Positions 1 to 8,200 of a stretch of DNA of 15,152 nucleotides are shown here, one piece after another. The position numbers and the translations under genes were made by a program. The stretch lies in NCBI GenBank assembly GCA_964242945.1, contig CAXTCF010000101.1, forward strand, positions 1 to 15,152. The letters are read 5' to 3'. The notes under the pieces were generated by a model, which made no database searches, had not been told where the DNA came from, and worked only from the letters and a program-made list of their open reading frames with translations. How positions within the stretch are numbered: the first letter of the stretch is position 1; the number at the start of each line of letters is the position of its first letter. This DNA is from Mesorhizobium_B sp964242945. GTDB lineage: Bacteria; Pseudomonadota; Alphaproteobacteria; Rhizobiales; Rhizobiaceae.

Positions 1-2440
1 TGGCACGGTTGGTCGGCGGGGCGGCGAGGGGGTCTTCGGGCCAGGGATGTCGGGGGTAGCGCCCGCGCAAGTCGGCACGGACATCCTTCCACGAGCCGCG
101 CCAGAAGCGCGGGAGGTCGCGCGTGGTCTGGATGGGGCGGTGCGCCGGCGAAAGCAGTTCCAGGGTGAGTGGCACGCGATTTTCCGCAATCGCTGGGTGA
201 CGGTCGAGGCCGAACAGTTCCTGCACGCGGACGGGCAGCACCGGGTTCTCGCCGTCGTAGCGCAGCGGCAGACGGCTGCCGGTTGACGATGCCCAATGCG
301 TCGGCGCCCAGTCCGGCAGCTTTCCTTGCAGGTCATGGGGCAGCAGCGAAAGCAGCGCGCGGGACAGCGCCTCGCCGCGCAGGGCTCCCAGATCGGGCCG
401 GCCGGCAAGGAAGGGCAGGAACCAGTCCTCCAGCTTGGCCAGCAGCGTTGCGTCGTCCACCGGCGGCCAGGGCTCGCCGAACGTCCGGTGCAGCCAGGAA
501 AGCCGCGCCCGCAAGCCATCGGCGGCCTCGTCCCAGGGCAGCAGCCCCAGGCCATGCGCGCGCAACGCTCCGAGGATCGCCTGCTCGGCTTCCGCCCCGG
601 TTGGGCGGGGCAGCAGCTTTTCGCCTAAGACCAAGGCGCCGAGCCGCGTCTTTTCGCTGGCGCGGAAGATGCCGGTTGCCGGATCGAAAGCGGTTTCGCG
701 CTCGCGCGTGATCTTCTCTCCCAGCGCGGCAGCGATGTCCGCCTCATCCACGGCTGCGGCCGAGGCGATGCGGGCATGCGCCGCGGCGCCTTGCAGATCG
801 GCCGCCACGAGGAACGGGTTTTTCGCCAGCGGGTCGGCTGCGTCGAGCATGCCGCCGCGCCCGTTGGCGAGCAGGAAGCGGCCTTCGCCGCCGCGCGCCT
901 TGGCGACGCGGTCCGGCCAGGCATGCAGCAGCAGCGGCCCGGCAGGCGATGGCGCAGCATCCTGCCTGCCGCCGGCCTGCCGGGCCAGCCGCTTTGCCAA
1001 CTGCCGTGCGCTTGCCGCGCGCGGGCCGTTTTCACGGGCAAAGCGTTCGAGCCGCCGGTCGAGATCGATGGAATCGCCGCCCAAGCCGCGCTCGGTCAGC
1101 AGCACGGCGAGCCTGGCTGCCGCTTCCGCTTGCCCCTCTTTGGCAGCTTGCACCACCATATGCGCGAGGCGGACGGGAAGCGCGAGTTTTCGCATTGCCG
1201 CGCCGCCTGGGGTCAGCCGGCCCTCGGCGTCCAGCGCATCGAGCGAGTGCAGAAGCGCGCGGGCCTCGGCCAAAGCCGCCGCTGGCGGCGGATCGAGAAA
1301 GGCGAGCTTTTGCGGATCGGCAACGCCCCAGGCCGCGCAGTCCAGCAACAAGCCGGAAAGGTCGGCTTCAAAAATCTCCGGCGGCGTGAAGGCGGGAAAC
1401 GCCGCCGTCTGTTCCGCCCGCCACAGCCGCAGCGCCACGCCGGGCTGCGTGCGGCCGGCACGGCCGGCGCGCTGGTCGGCGGAGGCGCGGGACACGCGCA
1501 CGGTTTCCAGCCGCGTCAGGCCGGTGGCCGGCTCGAAGCGCGGCAGGCGCGACAGGCCGGAGTCGATCACGACGCGCACGCCTTCGATGGTGAGCGAGGT
1601 TTCGGCAATCGCCGTCGCCAGCACCACCTTGCGCCGGCCGGGCGGGCTCGCGCGGATGGCGGCATCCTGCGCTTGCGCATCGAGGTTGCCGAACAGCATG
1701 GCAAGGTCGGCATTTGCCGGCAGCCGTCCCTCCAGGCGCTCGCGCGTGCGTTCGATCTCGCGCTGCCCCGGCAGGAAAGCCAACACGCTGCCGGTCTCTT
1801 CCGCCAGCACGTCGCGGATCGCGGAGGCCATCGCGTCCTCGACCGTGACGCCTGCCGGGCGCTCGCGGTAGCGGAGGTCCACCGGGAAGGCGCGGCCTTC
1901 GCTCATGTGCACCGGCGCGCCGCCCAGGAGCTTCGCCACCCGCGCGCCGTCCAGCGTCGCGGACATCACGAGGATGCGCAGGTCGGGCCGCAGCGCGCTG
2001 GCCACGTCGAGCGCTAAGGCCAAGCCGAAGTCGCCGTCCAGCGAGCGCTCGTGGAACTCGTCAAACAGGAGGGCGGCGATGCCTGTCAGTTCGGGGTCGT
2101 CCAGGATCGTGCGGGCCAGCACGCCTTCCGTCACCACGAGGATGCGCGTTCTCGCGGAGAGTTTGCGCTCCATCCGCATGGCATAGCCGACCGTGCCGCC
2201 GACCTCTTCGCCGAGCAGGGCAGCCATGCGCCGGGCGCTTGCCCGCGCCGCCAGCCGGCGCGGCTCCAGAAGCATGATTTTCTTGCCCGCCGTCCAGGGC
2301 GCGTCGAGCAGGGCGAGCGGCACCAGCGTCGTCTTGCCCGCACCCGGCGGCGCGACCAGCACGGCGGACGCATGCGTTTCCAGCGCGGCCAACAGGTCAG
2401 GCAAAACCGCGGAAACGGGGAGGGAGGGTAGATCGGTCAT
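1..2440 (-). CDS. hrpB: ATP-dependent helicase HrpB (3' end cut by window edge)
   Basis: A DExH-box helicase of the HrpB family, which couples ATP hydrolysis to nucleic-acid remodelling; its exact cellular substrate is poorly defined in most bacteria. The reading frame is open from the ATG at 2438-2440 to the left edge, giving 813 codons with no stop. HrpB is usually about 810-830 residues, so only a few codons are missing. Visible motifs are Walker A APPGAGKT (residues 30-37), the DEFH box (127-130), SAT motif III (160-162) and motif VI QRAGRAGR (323-330). The extreme C-terminus contains FWRGSW and GRYPRHPWPEDP, the hallmark end of the HrpB C-terminal domain. The start codon overlaps the stop of the upstream ABC ATPase gene (ATGA at 2437-2440), so translation is probably coupled to it. 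No frameshift was seen in the stretches translated along the gene. Confidence 0.95.
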   Translation of the reverse strand, partial: MTDLPSLPVSAVLPDLLAALETHASAVLVAPPGAGKTTLVPLALLDAPWTAGKKIMLLEPRRLAARASARRMAALLGEEVGGTVGYAMRMERKLSARTRILVVTEGVLARTILDDPELTGIAALLFDEFHERSLDGDFGLALALDVASALRPDLRILVMSATLDGARVAKLLGGAPVHMSEGRAFPVDLRYRERPAGVTVEDAMASAIRDVLAEETGSVLAFLPGQREIERTRERLEGRLPANADLAMLFGNLDAQAQDAAIRASPPGRRKVVLATAIAETSLTIEGVRVVIDSGLSRLPRFEPATGLTRLETVRVSRASADQRAGRAGRTQPGVALRLWRAEQTAAFPAFTPPEIFEADLSGLLLDCAAWGVADPQKLAFLDPPPAAALAEARALLHSLDALDAEGRLTPGGAAMRKLALPVRLAHMVVQAAKEGQAEAAARLAVLLTERGLGGDSIDLDRRLERFARENGPRAASARQLAKRLARQAGGRQDAAPSPAGPLLLHAWPDRVAKARGGEGRFLLANGRGGMLDAADPLAKNPFLVAADLQGAAAHARIASAAAVDEADIAAALGEKITRERETAFDPATGIFRASEKTRLGALVLGEKLLPRPTGAEAEQAILGALRAHGLGLLPWDEAADGLRARLSWLHRTFGEPWPPVDDATLLAKLEDWFLPFLAGRPDLGALRGEALSRALLSLLPHDLQGKLPDWAPTHWASSTGSRLPLRYDGENPVLPVRVQELFGLDRHPAIAENRVPLTLELLSPAHRPIQTTRDLPRFWRGSWKDVRADLRGRYPRHPWPEDPLAAPPTNRA

Positions 2441-3078
2441 GCGCTCAAGATATGCACGGGACCGCCTGCCGCCGCAGCATCCGCGCGGTCATGCGTCACG
2501 AGCAGCGCAGGCAGGCCGCGCTCCTGCGCCTCCCCGAAGACAAGGCTGCGCACCTCGGCCCGCAGTTCCGCGTCCAGCTTGGAGAAGGGCTCGTCCAGAA
2601 GCAGGAGGCGCGGGCGCGACAGCAGCGTGCGGGCGAGCGCCACCCGCGCCTTCTGCCCGCCGGACAGCGTCGCGGGATCGCGGAGCCCGAAGCCTTCGAG
2701 GCCCATGCGGACGAGCACGGCGTCGGCCGCCGCCTCGCGAGCCCTGCGGCCCTTCACGTCGGGCGGAAGCGCGAAAAGGAGGTTGCCCCGCACGGACATG
2801 TGCGGAAACAGCAGCGGATCCTGGAACAGGATGCCGGCGCGGCGTTTTTCAGCGGGCAAGTCCGTGATCCTTTCCGAACCCAGCCAGGCTTCTCCTTCCG
2901 CCTGGAACACGGGATCGAGAAAGCCCGCGACCCAGGCGAGCAAAGCGGACTTGCCGGAACCGGACGGCCCCATCACGGAGAAGATCGTGCCGGGCGGGAT
3001 TTCGGCCTTCAGCGCCAGCAGCAGCTTCGCCTCCAGCGAAAGGGCGACATGGAGCCGGAGCGTTTCGAAGTCTGGCAT
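2437..3078 (-). CDS. ynjD: ABC transporter ATP-binding protein, YnjD-like
   Basis: The ATPase subunit of a binding-protein-dependent importer, 213 residues, cytoplasmic and attached to the permease encoded just upstream. It has all the ABC landmarks: Walker A GPSGSGKS (37-44), Q-loop Gln86 in FQDPLLFPH, signature LSGGQ (138-142), Walker B LLLLDEP (158-164) and the switch His196 in VTHDR. It is short for an importer ATPase and ends soon after the H-loop without a C-terminal regulatory domain. That fits the YnjD/ThiQ-type small ATPases. Its ATG lies 14 bases beyond the permease stop and its TGA overlaps the hrpB start, so the three genes form one transcription unit. The substrate cannot be read from the ATPase. 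The ynjD name rests on pairing with a YnjC-like permease; ThiQ-like is the main alternative. Confidence 0.85.
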   Translation of the reverse strand: MPDFETLRLHVALSLEAKLLLALKAEIPPGTIFSVMGPSGSGKSALLAWVAGFLDPVFQAEGEAWLGSERITDLPAEKRRAGILFQDPLLFPHMSVRGNLLFALPPDVKGRRAREAAADAVLVRMGLEGFGLRDPATLSGGQKARVALARTLLSRPRLLLLDEPFSKLDAELRAEVRSLVFGEAQERGLPALLVTHDRADAAAAGGPVHILSA

Positions 3079-3092
3079 GGGTGGAAAAAAGC

Positions 3093-4811
3093 TCAGGCGC
3101 GCATGCCGCGCCGGTTGCGGAATACCAGCCGCGGCAGGAGAAGCGCAACGGCGAAGCCGGCAAAGGGCAGCGCCATCTGCGCGAAGGCGAAGACGCCGAT
3201 CACGCGGCGGTTGCCGCCTGAGGCCAGCGCCACCGCTTCCGTGGTGGTCGTGGAAACGCGCCCAGCGCCGATCAGGAGCGTGGGGAGGTAGAGGCCGACC
3301 GAGACGGCAAAGCCGATCGCCGCAGCAGTCAGCAGCGCGGGCAGGAGCATCGGCAGCCGCACCCGGAAAAGCCTGGCTGCCGGCCCATGGCTTAAGGACG
3401 CCGCCATCTGTTCATATCGGCGGTCGAAGCCTTTCCAGGGAGGGCCAAGCGCAAGCAGCACGTAAGGCAGGACGAAGACGAGATGCGCCAGCGCGACCGC
3501 GGCGCGGTTTGCGGCCAGCCCGCCCAGCAGAAACAGCAGTTGCAGGCCGAACAGGAAGGCCGCCTGCGGCAGCAGAAGCGGCAGCAGGAAGAGCCGGCTG
3601 CCCGCGGCTCGGCTTCGCCGCTCTTCCCGGTGCAGCATCAGCACGGCCAGGAGAAGCGCTGCGGCCGTCGAGGCAAGGCCGAGCAGGAGCGTTTCGCTTC
3701 CGAGCGCAAGAAGCCGGGAGGCAAGGCGCTCCCAGCTGTCGAGCGCTAGGCGTTGCGGCAGCGCGTCCGGAAACTGCCACAGCCCGGCCAGCGACCAGAG
3801 GCCTAGCGCGACCGCGCCGCCGGCGAGGCTGCCTGCCGTCAGAAAGGCCAGCACTGCTGCGAGCGCCCGAAGAGGTCTATCCCGTGGAAACCGCCTGCCG
3901 GAGCAGGCGAGCCGGTTGCGCAGGGCGGCGCAGATGCGCTCGCCGCCGATCCAGAGGAGCAGAGCCCCGGCGCTTATGAAAAGTTGCAGCACGGCGCCGG
4001 CGCAGGCGACGAAGCGGCGGGACAGGTCGGGGTCGCTGCTCCACTGGATCAGCCGCAGCGAAAGGGCCGGCGGGGTCGAGGGGCCGAGGATCGCCGCGAC
4101 ATCCGTGACGGAGGTGGAAAACGCGATCACGGCAAAGACCGCGAGCCGCATCTGGCGATAGACGGCGGGCCACGTGCCGAACAGAAAGCCTGCCGCCCGG
4201 CCATAGCCCAGCGAAGCGGCCAGCATCCGCCGCTGGGGCGCCTGCGTCTGCGGCAGGGCCGCCATCGCCACCAGCAGGAGAAAGGGGATTTCCTTGGCGG
4301 CGAGCCCCGCTGCGAGAAACAAGCCGTCGGGATCGTTCACCACGCGCCAGTCCGGCGGAACGGTCCAGCCGGTCCATTCCGGCGAAACGATTCGCGCGGC
4401 CAAGCCGGAAGGCGCCAGCAGGAACGCCAAGCCGAAGGCCGCCGCCGCGTGCGGCAGCGCCAGCAGCGGCGCGACGATGCCGCGAAAACGCTCGAACGCT
4501 TTCGTGCCGGAAAAGCCCGCCAGAAACACGAGCACGAGCCCAAGCGAAAGCACGGAGGCGATCAGGCCCGTGCTGAGGCTGAGCCAAGCCGAGCGCCCGA
4601 TGCCGGGCTCAGCGAAAAGCTCGCGCAAGGGCCTGAGCGAAAACGCGGTGCCGCCCAGCGCCGGCAGCCAGCCGAAGGCCGGCAGCAGGGTGAAGGCCAA
4701 GCCGAACAGGATGGGCAGGCCCACCAGCGCCGCAGCGGCCCAGGGCGCGAGCGCGGCAAGCCTTTCGAGGATCCGATCAGCCGGACCGCGCTCTTTTCTG
4801 AGCTCCCGCAC
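3093..4811 (-). CDS. ynjC: ABC transporter permease with two fused MetI-type domains, YnjC-like
   Basis: An inner-membrane permease of 572 residues that forms the translocation path for the adjacent ATPase. It is strongly hydrophobic with about a dozen candidate membrane segments, and it contains two copies of the importer permease fold in one chain, as in YnjC, ThiP and FbpB. The two ATPase-contact loops are visible as MLAASLGYGRAA (196-207) and MAASLSHGPAA (469-479). The C-terminal motif GRVSTTTTEAVALASGGNRR (517-536) recalls YnjC rather than ThiP. The start is GTG at 4811, preceded three bases away by GAAGG; an in-frame TGA nine bases upstream excludes a longer N-terminus. The expected periplasmic binding-protein gene is not upstream; the next gene is divergent. 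The substrate is unknown; thiamine-like compounds or sulfate-type anions are only guesses from relatives. Confidence 0.82.
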   Translation of the reverse strand: MRELRKERGPADRILERLAALAPWAAAALVGLPILFGLAFTLLPAFGWLPALGGTAFSLRPLRELFAEPGIGRSAWLSLSTGLIASVLSLGLVLVFLAGFSGTKAFERFRGIVAPLLALPHAAAAFGLAFLLAPSGLAARIVSPEWTGWTVPPDWRVVNDPDGLFLAAGLAAKEIPFLLLVAMAALPQTQAPQRRMLAASLGYGRAAGFLFGTWPAVYRQMRLAVFAVIAFSTSVTDVAAILGPSTPPALSLRLIQWSSDPDLSRRFVACAGAVLQLFISAGALLLWIGGERICAALRNRLACSGRRFPRDRPLRALAAVLAFLTAGSLAGGAVALGLWSLAGLWQFPDALPQRLALDSWERLASRLLALGSETLLLGLASTAAALLLAVLMLHREERRSRAAGSRLFLLPLLLPQAAFLFGLQLLFLLGGLAANRAAVALAHLVFVLPYVLLALGPPWKGFDRRYEQMAASLSHGPAARLFRVRLPMLLPALLTAAAIGFAVSVGLYLPTLLIGAGRVSTTTTEAVALASGGNRRVIGVFAFAQMALPFAGFAVALLLPRLVFRNRRGMRA

Positions 4812-4845
4812 TATCCTTCATCCGCCTGCCGGCACCCCTGCGCGA

Positions 4846-4875
4846 CGGCAATCGACACTTCCCCGTCGATTGCCG
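4846..4875. repeat. 11-bp perfect inverted repeat upstream of the permease gene
   Basis: The arms CGGCAATCGAC (4846-4856) and GTCGATTGCCG (4865-4875) are exact reverse complements separated by the 8-base spacer ACTTCCCC. The near arm ends 34 bases before the permease GTG codon. Neither strand has a T-run after the stem, so it is not a canonical intrinsic terminator. It could be an operator or an RNA hairpin in the permease leader. The pairing is certain; the role is inferred. Confidence 0.6.
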
Positions 4876-5189
4876 CCCGTCGCTTCGACCCCCATGAGCG
4901 GGCAAAAGAAGGCCGGCCGCAACGCTCCCGCTTCGTTCTTCTATCCGTTCACGGCGGGCTATCGCATACGAGCTTCGTGTGTTGAAGCGGTCGTCCGCGC
5001 GTTCCGCGATGCCGATGCGGCTGCTCCGGGCCGAAAACGGCGGGTGCGGAATGCAGACTCCCGGACTCCCGGCCGCCTTGCGCTTGATTAATCCTGCAAC
5101 GCATGGTGTGCATCGACGGACACGCATGTTGCGCGCGACGCCGCAGCCCCCTGCGTTCCCGCCTTCTTGAAACTCTTGCCGGCATCGCC

Positions 5190-5196
5190 AAGGAGA
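5190..5196 (+). promoter_or_regulatory. Ribosome binding site for the fused glycosyltransferase
   Basis: AAGGAGA lies 10 bases before the GTG at 5207-5209. It decides the start: the frame has a TGA at 5168-5170 and no other plausible start codon between that stop and this GTG. Confidence 0.7.
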
Positions 5197-5206
5197 GACC
5201 CCGCGC

Positions 5207-8200
5207 GTGCGTGACCGGAATGCCGAGTTGCAGAGCGTCGTGAAGCGTCTCGGCATCACCACGGAACTGTTCTGGGAGCCGGTCCGGTTGACCAGCCCGC
5301 CGCCTTGGGCCGGCCACATTCCTTTCGCCTTCTGGCTGGCGGGCGCCGCGGCGCCGGCGGTGTTCGTCGAACTGGGCACGCACAGCGGCAACTCCTATGC
5401 GGCTTTCTGCCAGGGCCTGGCCGAGCATCGCGTCCCGGCGCGCGCCTATGCCGTGGACACCTGGGAAGGCGACGAGCACTCCGGCCGCTACGGCGCGGAG
5501 GTGTTCGCGGACCTGCACGCCTTCAACGAAGCCCGGTTCTCCGGCTTCTCCAAGCTGCTGCGCACGAGCTTCGACGACGCGAGCCTGTACTTCGCCGAGG
5601 GCAGCGTGGACCTTCTGCACATGGACGGGCTGCACACCTACGAGGCGGTCCGGAGCGACTACGAGAGGTGGCTGCCAAACCTGTCGCCGCGGGCGGTGGT
5701 GGTGTTCCACGACATCAATGTTCGGGAGCGCGGCTTCGGCGTGTGGCGGCTGTGGGAGGAGTTGCGCTCCCGCTTCCCCGCTTTCGAGTTTCACCATTCC
5801 GAGGGGCTGGGCGTGCTCGGCGCGGGGAACGAGCAGACCGAAGCGATGCGCGCTCTGTTCGGCTTGAGCGAAAGCGAGGCGGCAACGGCGCGCCAGCTTT
5901 TCGCCGCGCGCGGAACGCTGTTCCGGCACCGGGTCCAGGAGGCCGAACTGGAGCGGCGGCTGCGCGCCGTTTCGGACGAGGCGGAGCGGCTGCGCGCGGA
6001 GCGGAACGCCGAAGCGGCCCCGCTGGAAGCGGGAACTGCGCTCCGGCGGATAGCGCGGCCGGCCCGTGCGCTGGCCGATTGGATGCGCGGGCTGCCGGAC
6101 CAGAGGCCCGCGCGCTCGTCGCCGGCCCCCCACGCCGAGCCGGCCGCGGAACCGGTGCCGTCCGATCTCGGGGCTGCCTTGCGCGAAGCGATGCGGGTGC
6201 GCCTGGAAGCCTTCCTGGGGACAAGCGGGCGGCTTGTGCTGCCGCGCGACCCGGACCCGGCGGTCACGGTGCTGCTGGTGCTCTTCAACCAGGCCGAACT
6301 GACCTTCGCCTGCCTCCAGTCCATCCGAGAATGCGCGGGGGAAGCGGCGCTGGAAGTCGTCATCGTGGACAACGGCTCGACCGACCGCACTTGCGCGCTG
6401 CTGGACCGGATCGAGGGCGCCGCGGTGGTGCGCAGCGGCAGGGGCCTGCACCCAAGCGGCGTCAATCGAGCCGCCCGCGAGGCCAAGGGCCGGCACATCC
6501 TGCTGCTGGGCAGCGACGTGCAACTGCTGCCCGGCGCGCTGGCCGCTGCCCTGCGGACCCTGGAAAGCGCCGACGATGCCGGCGCCGTGGGTGGACGCAT
6601 CGTGCTGCCCGACGGCACCTTGGAGGAAGCGGGTTCGATCATCTGGAACGACGGCACCACCCAGGGCTACGCCGGAGGCTGGCGCTTGGACGACCCGTCG
6701 GTCCTGTTTCGCCGGAACGTGGACTTCTGTTCCGCCGCTTTTCTGCTCACGCCCCGCCGGCTGTTTGAGCACCTCGGCGGCTGCGACCCGGTCTTTGCGC
6801 CATCCTGCTTCGAGGAGGCGGACTACTGCGTCCGCCTGCGCCGTGCCGGCTACCGGGTGGTGTATGAGCCCGACGTCACCGTCCAGCGCTGCAAGCCCAA
6901 CAGCCCGGCGCGGCCGGCCGAAGACATGGAACTGGGGCAGCGCAGCCGCCTGGCATTCCGCGAGCGCCACGCCGACTGGCTGCGCGGACAGCAGGCGGCC
7001 GAAGCAGCCGACATTTCTCGCGCGCGCTTCGCGCGGCCGGACGGCGCTGCACCTGCCATTCTGGTGGTCGGCGACCGGGTGCCGCGCGAAGACAGGGGGT
7101 GGGGCGACCGTCGCTTGCGCGAGATGGTGCGGACGCTGGTCGAGGCTGGGGCGCGAGTGACCTTCTATCCCACGCTTCCCCACCTGGAGACCTGGCCGGA
7201 AGCGCGCCGGGCGTTGGGCGGGGACGTGGAGATCGCCTTCGGCTCTTCCGGCGGCCGGATGGATAAATTCCTCCTTGCGCGGTCCGGCCAATTCGACGCC
7301 GTGATCGTCAGCTGTCCCCGCAACATGCGCTCCTTCCTGGACGCGGCTTCGGGCGACGCCCTGGCGGGTGCGCGTATCTTCTACGACGCTGGAGCCATCG
7401 CCGCCCTTGCCAAGATCCGCCGGCACGCGCTGCGCGGCGACCCGCTGCCGGAAGCCGAGGGGGAAGCCCTGGTGCATGAGGAATTGGCGCTGGCCGGGGC
7501 CGCCACGGTGCTTGCGGCGTCCGAGCGCGAAGCCGCCTTGTTCCGCGGCAGCGGCGCGCGCGACGTCCGCGTGCTGACCTTGCCGCTGACCCCAAAACCC
7601 ACGGCTGCTCCTTTCGAGGCCCGTTCCGACATCCTTCTTGCCGGCGCCGTTCAGGAAGACGGCCTGCCCGACATGGATGCGCTGCAATGGTTCGTGCGCG
7701 AGGCGCTGCCCGAACTGCGCGCGCGGCTGGGCCAAAGCATCCGGCTCAAGGTGATCGGCGACGTCAAGGCGCCCGCCGTGCAAGCCCTGGGGGAACTGGG
7801 CTGCGACTTCCTGGGCGCCGCCGACGATCTGCGACCGCATTTCGAGGCCGCGCGGGTCTTCGTCGCGCCGGCGCGCTTCGCCCCCGGCGCGCCGCTGGAG
7901 ATTTACACCAGCGCCAGCTTTGGCGTCCCGGTCGTGACGACCCGATCGCTCGCCGGGCAGGCGGGCTGGCAGGACGGCCGGGACCTCCTGGCCGCCGACG
8001 ATCCGTCCGCTTTCGCACGAGCCTGCGCGCGCCTCTACGAGGATGCCGAACTCTGGGCCGCGCTGCGGCGCAACGGCCTGGAGCGCTGCGCCGAGGCGTG
8101 CTCGCCGGAGGCGTTTCGCGCCGCCGTCGAGGCGCTGGTGCGGGAAGTGCCGGTGCTCCGGCCCGCTCCGGAACTGCCGGCGCCGGCCTTTGACGCCGAC

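Larger units (their letters stand above)
4812..5206. other. Divergent intergenic region, 395 bases
   Basis: This region separates the start of the permease-ATPase-hrpB unit (leftward) from the glycosyltransferase unit (rightward), so it should hold promoters for both. It contains an 11-bp inverted repeat near its left end and a ribosome binding site at its right end. No convincing -35/-10 pair was found on either strand. A short open frame from the ATG at 4894 has no ribosome binding site and no recognisable product. No TPP-riboswitch core was recognised on the permease side, and no trace of a binding-protein gene was seen. Confidence 0.7.

Noticed and set aside
435..2017. Long plus-strand open frames (478 and 413 codons) opposite hrpB
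   Set aside because: They lie wholly over the well-supported helicase gene, and their translations are Ser/Arg/Ala-rich with no family features.
4894..5091. A 65-residue plus-strand frame in the intergenic region
   Set aside because: There is no ribosome binding site before the ATG and the composition is unremarkable; nothing supports expression.
4812..5100. A TPP riboswitch before the transporter genes
   Set aside because: I looked for it because of thiamine-transporter kinship, but did not recognise the conserved CUGAGA or ACCUGA core on the minus strand.
4777..5391. A 204-codon minus-strand frame spanning the divergent intergenic region, as a possible missing binding protein
   Set aside because: It overlaps the starts of both flanking genes and shows no signal peptide or binding-protein motif.
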